From NCBI RefSeq assembly GCF_000768355.1, contig NZ_AVPU01000025.1, forward strand, positions 1 to 38,615: 38,615 bases of DNA. Direction: 5' to 3'. Position 1 is the first letter of the stretch. Every line of letters starts with the position of its first letter. This document shows, piece after piece, positions 34,289 through 38,615 of the stretch. The stretch comes from Lysobacter daejeonensis GH1-9. GTDB lineage: Bacteria; Pseudomonadota; Gammaproteobacteria; Xanthomonadales; Xanthomonadaceae. The translations under genes and the position numbers were made by a program. The notes below the pieces were generated by a model. The model did no database searches and was not told the DNA's origin. It saw only the letters and a list, made by a program, of their open reading frames with translations.

Positions 34289-35524
34289 TTAGCCCGGCCT
34301 GCCGTCGGCGCGCGGCGCCAGGTAGATGCGGCCGATGCGCGCCACCCACGGCACGAAGGCCAGCAGCCAGCCCACCGCCGCCGCGGCCTGCCACGCCGGG
34401 CCGTCGGGCATGACCTCGGCGAACACGCGCACCACCGCCACCGCCTGGATGGCCCAGAACGCGTACCAGGCCACCCCCGGCATCACCATCGGCCGACCGG
34501 AATGGCCCTGTGTGACCCGCGTGACCATGGCGATCAGCACGCTGCCGAAGAAGCCGATGAACAACGCATGCGCCGGCGCCCGGCCCAGCATGTACACACC
34601 CGTGAGCAGGTAACCGATGCTCTGCGTGGCATACAGCGCCACCGCCACCGGCAACCACGCCAGGCCAATGAACAGCACCGACAGGATCCGCGGCGCCTCG
34701 CCGCGCGGCCACCAGCGCCACAGCGCCAGCACAAACAGCCCCAGCAGCGGCACGTCCGCTACCCACAGCCAGCCGTAGGCGTGCACCAGCTCCAGCGCCA
34801 GGTGCAGCATCAGCAGCGGCCACGCCACCGCCAGCAGCCACAACGGCCGCCATGCCACGTAGCCCTTGACCACGTTGCCGGCAAAGAACGGGAACATGCG
34901 GTGCGCCACCGTGAAGTACACCGGCAACAGCAGCCCGAACGTGCCCATCTTGATGCTGACGAAGGCCCACATGGGCGACGCGCCCAGCATGAAGCCCAGC
35001 CACGCCAGCATGCCCACGAAGCCCAGCACCAACCCCGCGAACGCCGAACGCGCATGCCACGTGGTGCCGCGCTCACGCCACAGCAGCGGCCCCAGCGTGG
35101 CCAGCCCGGCGGCCCAGCCGCCCAGCGTCAGCCACAGGCCCACGGTGATGCCCACCTCCCAGCCCATGACACCCAGCAGCGTGGCCAGCTGCCCGCCAAA
35201 CAGCCCCAGGCCCACCGGCGGGAAGCGCCAGCGCTCGAAGTCCGGCTGGCCCATCCACTTGGGGAAGGTGGTCAGCAGGAAGCCGAAGATGAAGCTGGGC
35301 AGCATCTGGTACTGCATGACGAAGGCATGCATCCAGCCCGCGTACGGCTGCGGCTGGTGCATGGGCAGCAACGCCGGCCAGCGCGTGCCGACCAGCCACA
35401 GCGCCCACCACAGCATGGCCAGCAGCAGGTTGCTGGACCCGATGAAGAACATCAGCCGATGGGGCGCCCAGACCAGCGCCTTGGGCGACAGGGAGGAGAG
35501 GGCGGGGGCGGGGTGGGTGTCCAT
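34289..35524 (-). CDS. nnrS: NnrS family membrane protein
   Basis: A 411-residue heme- and copper-containing membrane protein family linked to nitric oxide tolerance. About twelve helices are visible, with the NnrS hallmark HAFVMQYQMLPSFIFGFLLTTFPKWMG (first His in GWMHAF) and PVYFTVAHRMFPFF. The ATG at 35524 lacks a Shine-Dalgarno and is 42.5 bp from a weak FNR-like site. It heads a five-gene minus-strand operon and borders the cassette array. Confidence 0.93.
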   Translation of the reverse strand: MDTHPAPALSSLSPKALVWAPHRLMFFIGSSNLLLAMLWWALWLVGTRWPALLPMHQPQPYAGWMHAFVMQYQMLPSFIFGFLLTTFPKWMGQPDFERWRFPPVGLGLFGGQLATLLGVMGWEVGITVGLWLTLGGWAAGLATLGPLLWRERGTTWHARSAFAGLVLGFVGMLAWLGFMLGASPMWAFVSIKMGTFGLLLPVYFTVAHRMFPFFAGNVVKGYVAWRPLWLLAVAWPLLMLHLALELVHAYGWLWVADVPLLGLFVLALWRWWPRGEAPRILSVLFIGLAWLPVAVALYATQSIGYLLTGVYMLGRAPAHALFIGFFGSVLIAMVTRVTQGHSGRPMVMPGVAWYAFWAIQAVAVVRVFAEVMPDGPAWQAAAAVGWLLAFVPWVARIGRIYLAPRADGRPG

Positions 35525-35785
35525 GGGCCCAAGTTTGGGCGCGGGGGAGGGGGGGTGCCTTGATGTGGGTCAGATTGGGGTGGGGGTGGCGCGTGCTATC
35601 GGACCGTTCCACGGGGATAGCCGGATATCGCTGCACTTCGTCGGGATGGCATGGCTGGGGGCAGCGGTCGCACAGACGAGCGTTGAAGGTAATGTGCTGA
35701 TCTGCAGAGCAATTTTCGCGTTGACCCGAGAAAGGGTCGCGCCAACCATCCGGTGAGATCACCCCAAACAGGAGGCCAAATTGTG
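35525..35785. other. Gap between nnrS and the cassette array
   Basis: No gene is seen in these 261 bp. The left part is the nnrS promoter region. On the right, an inverted repeat GACCC-N6-GGGTC (35723-35738) overlaps a TTGACC hexamer (35721-35726) with AACCAT 17 bp on, a possible weak cassette promoter. No integrase frame and no attC remnant were found. The base composition becomes less GC-rich through the interval. Confidence 0.5.
35560..35573 (-). promoter_or_regulatory. Weak FNR-like site upstream of nnrS
   Basis: On the minus strand this reads CTGACCCACATCAA, two mismatches from TTGAT-N4-ATCAA. With an activator at -41.5, transcription would start at 35525, one base before the ATG. CAAACT lies at the expected -10. 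Confidence 0.3.
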
Positions 35786-35791
35786 TTGGCC
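35774..35791 (+). other. Candidate attI-like site / left end of the cassette array
   Basis: GGCCAA and TTGGCC (35774-35779, 35786-35791) form an inverted pair around six bases, resembling the two inverted integrase-binding cores of an attI simple site. GTTGGCC (35785-35791) acts as the core site: it pairs with the R'' box GGCTAAC of attC1 with one G-T wobble, as expected for the start of cassette 1. Recombination would be between 35785 and 35786. Confidence 0.45.
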
Positions 35792-35799
35792 ATTGCTCT

Positions 35800-36606
35800 A
35801 TGCGTCAGTTGATTCCCGCAGCAGTTCTCGCCCTCACAGCTGAGCTCAGTTCGGAGCGCGAGACGCACGCCACCTTGGACAGTCTGTTCACCTATGCCGG
35901 GGCCCCTGGGGATCCGCCCGAGGGGAGCAAGCATGCGAAAGCCTTGGCTTGGCTGCGCCGCGCGAATGGCGATTCGGCGAATCCGCTGAACGTTCTGGGC
36001 CGCATCCTCGAAGGCTACATGGAGCAGGTGCTAGACCCGAACGACCGCTGGGACAAAGAAAAGATTGCTCAACGAGACAAGCTCGCTCGAGCCTTGGCGG
36101 ACTCGAACCTCCAATACGTCAAAGGTGGCAGGGTGGTTGGTGCAATGGGAACTCCAACCCGCACCCTGTCCGAGTTCATTCGTGAAGGCGATTTGGAGTC
36201 AATTGATCAGGAGTTTCAACGTGCGGTCCAGAACGCAGCCACCTCTCCGCGAGAAGCGGTGTCAGCTGCAAGCAATATTCTTGAGTCGGTGTGCAAGGTC
36301 GTGATCGCCGAAGAGGGCTTGCCAATGCCCTCCAAGCAGGACCTCCAATCTGTGTGGGGAGTGGTCCGTAAGCACCTTGGTATCGACCCAAGCAAGGTCG
36401 AGGAGCAAGATCTTCAGCAGATTCTCACAGGCCTGATCGCTGTCGTGCATGGCATCGGGTCGCTGCGCACCCATGCGAGCTCGGCACACGGAGCAGGCAA
36501 AGCGCCATACCGTTTGGAACCACGTCACGCACGGTTGGCCATCCATGCCGCGCATACTCTTGCGCTCTTCGTGCTGGAGTCTTGGCGTAAACGGGGCAAT
36601 GGCTAA
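35800..36606 (+). CDS. Cassette 1: Abi_C-like (abortive infection) protein
   Basis: A 268-residue protein in the first cassette. The C-terminal 110 residues resemble the Abi_C domain found at the end of abortive-infection proteins: NAATSPREAVSAASNILESV, then LTGLIAVVHGIGSLRTHASSAHG and a helical end (LAIHAAHTLALFVLESW). The S-x-R...HG motif is the conserved core of that domain. The N-terminal half (residues 1-150) is not recognised; it is mainly helical and polar. The stop codon TAA lies in the R'' box of attC1, as is common for cassettes. A phage-defence role is inferred from the domain. Confidence 0.8.
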   Translation: MRQLIPAAVLALTAELSSERETHATLDSLFTYAGAPGDPPEGSKHAKALAWLRRANGDSANPLNVLGRILEGYMEQVLDPNDRWDKEKIAQRDKLARALADSNLQYVKGGRVVGAMGTPTRTLSEFIREGDLESIDQEFQRAVQNAATSPREAVSAASNILESVCKVVIAEEGLPMPSKQDLQSVWGVVRKHLGIDPSKVEEQDLQQILTGLIAVVHGIGSLRTHASSAHGAGKAPYRLEPRHARLAIHAAHTLALFVLESWRKRGNG

Positions 36607-36660
36607 CAATTCATCAAAGCCGACGCCACTTCGTGGCGCGGCTTTACTCAGCTGTTAGAA
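36601..36660 (+). repeat. attC1 recombination site
   Basis: R'' GGCTAAC (36601-36607) and R' GTTAGAA (36654-36660) flank an imperfect inverted repeat with stem AAAGCC...GGCTTT and ACGCCAC/GTGGCG around a TTC loop. Cleavage is expected between 36654 and 36655. Confidence 0.93.
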
Positions 36661-36673
36661 CTCGGAGTCAGGC

Positions 36674-37213
36674 ATGTCGCAAGCAGTTAACGGGGAGCTC
36701 CTTCGCAAGGTCGCCACTGCTGGCGAGATGGATGGGCAGGAGTTGATTGGCCACGTTACGCGCAAGAGCGGGACCTACGCTGACTTCTACGGCTTGGCTG
36801 CAATGATCCAATCGGGATTCATCGCGACAAACACCGAGCCCGGAATGCCTTTTGGGCGGACAACACGGGAGAGCGCAGCGCTTCTCTACCAACTTGGCCT
36901 TAAGCCAGGAGAGTCATTTCTATACGGCGAGGTGCCTTGGGAAGCATGGGGTGCTGGCCCCGTGACGTTCTTTATCACTGGCGCTGGTGTGCTAAAGGTG
37001 GAAGAGCTTGACTCAAAGAGATCGGCAAAGCGCCAGAAGCGTATGGACTACTTCGTTTCCGCCATAGTCGCCATTCTCGCTGCAGCGCTTTCAAGTACTG
37101 CGACCCACCTCTATGCGCAGTACCGGGAAACGTCCGGCAAGCAGGGCTCACCAATAGCTCAGCCGAGTCCTAACAATTCATTCAACGGGAAGCCGCTTTG
37201 CGGCTCCCCTTGA
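36674..37213 (+). CDS. Cassette 2: hypothetical protein with C-terminal membrane helix
   Basis: A 179-residue protein of unknown function. Residues about 10-115 look like a compact soluble domain (GQELIGHVTRKSGTYADFYG, TTRESAALLYQLGLKPG); a single hydrophobic helix follows at about 126-145 (FVSAIVAILAAALSSTATHL), preceded by a basic KRSAKRQKR stretch. This suggests a tail-anchored membrane protein. The frame has no stop before attC2 and ends inside it (37211-37213), so the last ~16 residues (NNSFNGKPLCGSP) are encoded by the recombination site. The start is 19 bp into the cassette. Confidence 0.75.
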   Translation: MSQAVNGELLRKVATAGEMDGQELIGHVTRKSGTYADFYGLAAMIQSGFIATNTEPGMPFGRTTRESAALLYQLGLKPGESFLYGEVPWEAWGAGPVTFFITGAGVLKVEELDSKRSAKRQKRMDYFVSAIVAILAAALSSTATHLYAQYRETSGKQGSPIAQPSPNNSFNGKPLCGSP

Positions 37214-37227
37214 TTCAGATGTTAGAG
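37168..37227 (+). repeat. attC2 recombination site
   Basis: R'' TCCTAAC (37168-37174) and R' GTTAGAG (37221-37227) with hairpin AGCCGC-TTT-GCGGCT. R'' pairs with the start of cassette 2 (GTTAGAA) at six of seven positions. Cleavage is expected after 37221. Confidence 0.93.
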
Positions 37228-37231
37228 CCCC

Positions 37232-37609
37232 ATGAGGGACCGCATGGAATCTGATGATCTAAAAGAAATTCGTGACCTCTTTGAGCAGGCGGAGCGTGAG
37301 GAAGATCTTGATGTCAAGCTGGCGGCACTCCGGGATGCAATTAGCACTTTTGCCTCTTTCACTGCGGACAGTTCATCTGACGCTGGCGACGTTGCTATAG
37401 CAAAAAATCTACACGACACCTACCTTCGCCGAATAACAAAGCAGATCACGTCTGCCAAAAAGATGAATAGTTCGACGTTCTACGGCTATCTCAGTTTGTT
37501 GCTCTTTAAGCCCAACTTTCACACTAAGCAACTTCTCTCAAATGATCCCGATATGTCGGACGCATACGCCAAGTTATGGGAGCGATATCAAGGTTTCGTT
37601 CGTCTCTGA
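37232..37609 (+). CDS. Cassette 3: hypothetical helical protein
   Basis: A 125-residue protein of unknown function, largely helical and charged (DDLKEIRDLFEQAEREEDLD, IAKNLHDTYLRRITKQITSA). Length and spacing look like a genuine cassette gene: start codon 10 bp inside the cassette and stop 43 bp before attC3. Codon use is AT-richer than in the flanking chromosome. No domain recognised. Confidence 0.75.
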   Translation: MRDRMESDDLKEIRDLFEQAEREEDLDVKLAALRDAISTFASFTADSSSDAGDVAIAKNLHDTYLRRITKQITSAKKMNSSTFYGYLSLLLFKPNFHTKQLLSNDPDMSDAYAKLWERYQGFVRL

Positions 37610-37652
37610 ATGATGAACCCACCAGCTCGCTGGATAAGTTCACGCAAGCGGG

Positions 37653-37712
37653 CTCTAACAATTCGTTCAAGCTAAAGCCGCTTTACGGCTCGGCTTAATC
37701 AAGGCGTTAGGT
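37653..37712 (+). repeat. attC3 recombination site
   Basis: R'' CTCTAAC (37653-37659) and R' GTTAGGT (37706-37712) with hairpin AGCCGC-TTTACGGCT. R'' is the exact complement of the start of cassette 3 (GTTAGAG), and the match extends to ten bases. Cleavage is expected after 37706. Confidence 0.94.
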
Positions 37713-37726
37713 TGCACAGGCACATC

Positions 37727-38125
37727 ATGGAAACCAATGAAGAACACGACATCATCCTTGGCGAAATCGTTGAAGATATGCATTGCTGGCCACAGCATCA
37801 GGAGACTACCCTTCACAGGGTCGATCTCCTGGCCGTGCGGCCAAATCATTCCGGAATGCTATCTCAAGCAGTAGTGCTACTTCACAGCACAGATAGTCAA
37901 AAAGGAACGCGGTGGACCTTAATTAGGCTGCACAAGCGACAACTCCCATACTTCAAGCGGAAAATATGGTTCTATCTGATTATTCCAGATGGCACGATAT
38001 CTCCATACGAGGACTACCGAGATGAACCTTCAGCAGCGGAGATCGAAGAGTTCATCCAAGAATATCCTGGCTCAACTTTTGCAGCCAACATACACTGGAC
38101 CAAGGTACAAAGAGCAGAAGAGTAG
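37727..38125 (+). CDS. Cassette 4: hypothetical protein
   Basis: A 132-residue acidic protein of unknown function, with a beta-rich middle (LLAVRPNHSGMLSQAVVLLH, WFYLIIPDGTISPYEDYR) and a C-terminal helix-like stretch (AAEIEEFIQEYPGSTF). ATG 37727 is chosen over a TTG five codons upstream. The stop is 127 bp before attC4, a longer tail than in the other cassettes. No domain recognised. Confidence 0.7.
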   Translation: METNEEHDIILGEIVEDMHCWPQHQETTLHRVDLLAVRPNHSGMLSQAVVLLHSTDSQKGTRWTLIRLHKRQLPYFKRKIWFYLIIPDGTISPYEDYRDEPSAAEIEEFIQEYPGSTFAANIHWTKVQRAEE

Positions 38126-38252
38126 CGGGAAAATGAATTGACTTTTGACCGGCGGCGTTGCTCCAGTAGCGGTGTTGCGGGAGGCAGCCAACCTCACTTG
38201 GGGAGCGGCATTGGTATTGGCCTACTCCTCGCCCGTAGCTAACCGGTGTGGG
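38126..38252 (+). other. Non-coding tail of cassette 4
   Basis: No convincing gene. AGCTAAC (38237-38243) looks like an R'' box and is the exact complement of the start of cassette 5 (GTTAGCT), so this may hold a remnant of another attC; the match could be chance. Confidence 0.4.
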
Positions 38253-38312
38253 CTCCAACAATTCATTCAAGCCGAAGCCGCTTCGCGGCTCGGCTTAATT
38301 CAGGTGTTAGCT
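38253..38312 (+). repeat. attC4 recombination site
   Basis: R'' CTCCAAC (38253-38259) and R' GTTAGCT (38306-38312) with hairpin AGCCGCTTCGCGGCT. R'' pairs poorly with the start of cassette 4 (GTTAGGT: four matches and one wobble of seven). Cleavage is expected after 38306. Confidence 0.92.
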
Positions 38313-38325
38313 GGCAGGGGGATCA

Positions 38326-38615
38326 ATGTCATTTTCGCAGCGCATGGGCATCAAACCCATCAGAGACGCGATCCAGCTCGAGGATATAGACGATTCCCTT
38401 AGAAGTGCTCTTTGGGACTGCCTGCACGTCTGTATTTGGTCAAAATTCGAGAATCGAGTCGACTTCAGGACCGTCAAACACTCGAACCTAAAAGAGCTCG
38501 TCTATCAACTCTGGCACAGATTCTTCCACTTGCCGATTGACTCCTCTCCTTCGTTGATGCGGGAGGCGATTGGGTACGTGCGCAAGCACGGGTTCACCCC
38601 CGTTTTCACGGACAC
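38326..38615 (+). CDS. Cassette 5: AbiJ N-terminal-like protein (partial)
   Basis: An open frame from ATG 38326 that runs off the window (96 codons seen). It begins FSQRMGIKPIRDAIQLEDID, then DSLRSALWDCL, which is the pattern at the start of AbiJ-type abortive-infection proteins (F-S-x-R-x-G...Q...LR..LW..L). The start is 19 bp into the cassette. The missing C-terminus would be expected to hold an Abi_C or related effector domain. The assignment rests on this one motif block. It is the second Abi-like gene in the array. Confidence 0.72.
   Translation, partial: MSFSQRMGIKPIRDAIQLEDIDDSLRSALWDCLHVCIWSKFENRVDFRTVKHSNLKELVYQLWHRFFHLPIDSSPSLMREAIGYVRKHGFTPVFTD

Larger units (their letters stand above)
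35786..38615 (+). mobile_element. Integron gene-cassette array (five cassettes, last partial)
   Basis: Five single-gene cassettes in the same orientation with four ~60-bp attC sites: cassette 1 35786-36654, cassette 2 36655-37221, cassette 3 37222-37706, cassette 4 37707-38306, cassette 5 from 38307 past the window end. Each start codon is within about 10-20 bp of the cassette start. The attC sites are alike (AACAATTCRTTCAA...GTTAG), a mark of sedentary chromosomal integrons. The DNA is AT-richer than its flank. No integrase gene is in the window. Confidence 0.93.

Noticed and set aside
35723-35738. GACCC-N6-GGGTC as a terminator of nnrS or the array
   Set aside because: The stem is only five base pairs with no T-run, and it lies upstream of both units rather than at an end.
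38145-38402. Short open frame spanning attC4
   Set aside because: It crosses the recombination site and the start of cassette 5 with no domain; more likely chance.
1-38615. tRNA, rRNA or CRISPR arrays
   Set aside because: None was seen on reading both strands; the only regularly spaced repeats are the four attC sites, which are integron sites.

Overview
The window looks like a chromosomal segment of a high-GC gammaproteobacterium of the Xanthomonadaceae/Lysobacteraceae type (Stenotrophomonas, Pseudoxanthomonas or Luteimonas-like). This rests on the cco/fnr gene order, the tightly overlapping ATGA/GTGA gene junctions, the AniA-like nirK and the Xanthomonas-style attC sites. Genus is inferred, not proven. 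The theme of the first 35.5 kb is life at low or no oxygen: microaerobic respiration, nitrite reduction and oxygen-independent quinone synthesis.

Layout. (1) 140-952: an FNR-type iron-sulfur regulator, convergent with a compact minus-strand operon (9840 down to 971): ccoN-ccoO-ccoQ-ccoP-small membrane gene-ccoG-ccoH-ccoI-ccoS-TauE/SafE-like gene, encoding cbb3 oxidase and its assembly and copper factors. A perfect FNR box lies upstream of ccoN. (2) 9970-11786: a small membrane protein and a divergent MocR-type regulator. (3) 11783-14685: nirK-nirV-SCO on the minus strand, divergent from a plus-strand operon (14874-18800) of outer-membrane porin, DUF2249 protein, polytopic membrane protein, DGC-type cysteine protein and a chorismate mutase-UbiT fusion. 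The 188-bp divergent gap holds two FNR/DNR-like boxes. (4) 18888-23335: nadAB and fabAB. (5) 23340-25316: ubiUV (minus). (6) 25499-29222: PepSY protein, cytochrome b561, a two-component pair and a His-rich secreted protein. (7) 29267-35524: a minus-strand operon nnrS-sirB-like-PLP decarboxylase-cysteine synthase-like-ubiD.

(8) From about 35786 to the end the DNA becomes visibly AT-richer and is an integron gene-cassette array: five cassettes (the last cut by the window edge) separated by four homogeneous ~60-bp attC sites. Cassette 1 encodes a protein with an Abi_C-like (abortive infection) C-terminus. Cassette 5 starts a protein resembling the AbiJ N-terminal domain. Cassettes 2-4 are of unknown function. 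No integrase gene is present on the attI side; nnrS sits there instead.

How it fits together: FNR senses oxygen loss and would switch on cbb3 oxidase, nitrite reduction, NO-related functions and the UbiT/UbiU/UbiV route to ubiquinone (with UbiD also here). FNR-like boxes recur at a near-constant 61.5-63.5 bp from the start codons of ccoN, ubiU, fabA and the porin gene, which suggests one promoter design. The least described items are the chorismate mutase-UbiT fusion with an apparent internal FNR promoter, the nnrS/PLP-enzyme/ubiD operon, and the integrase-less cassette array carrying candidate phage-defence genes.
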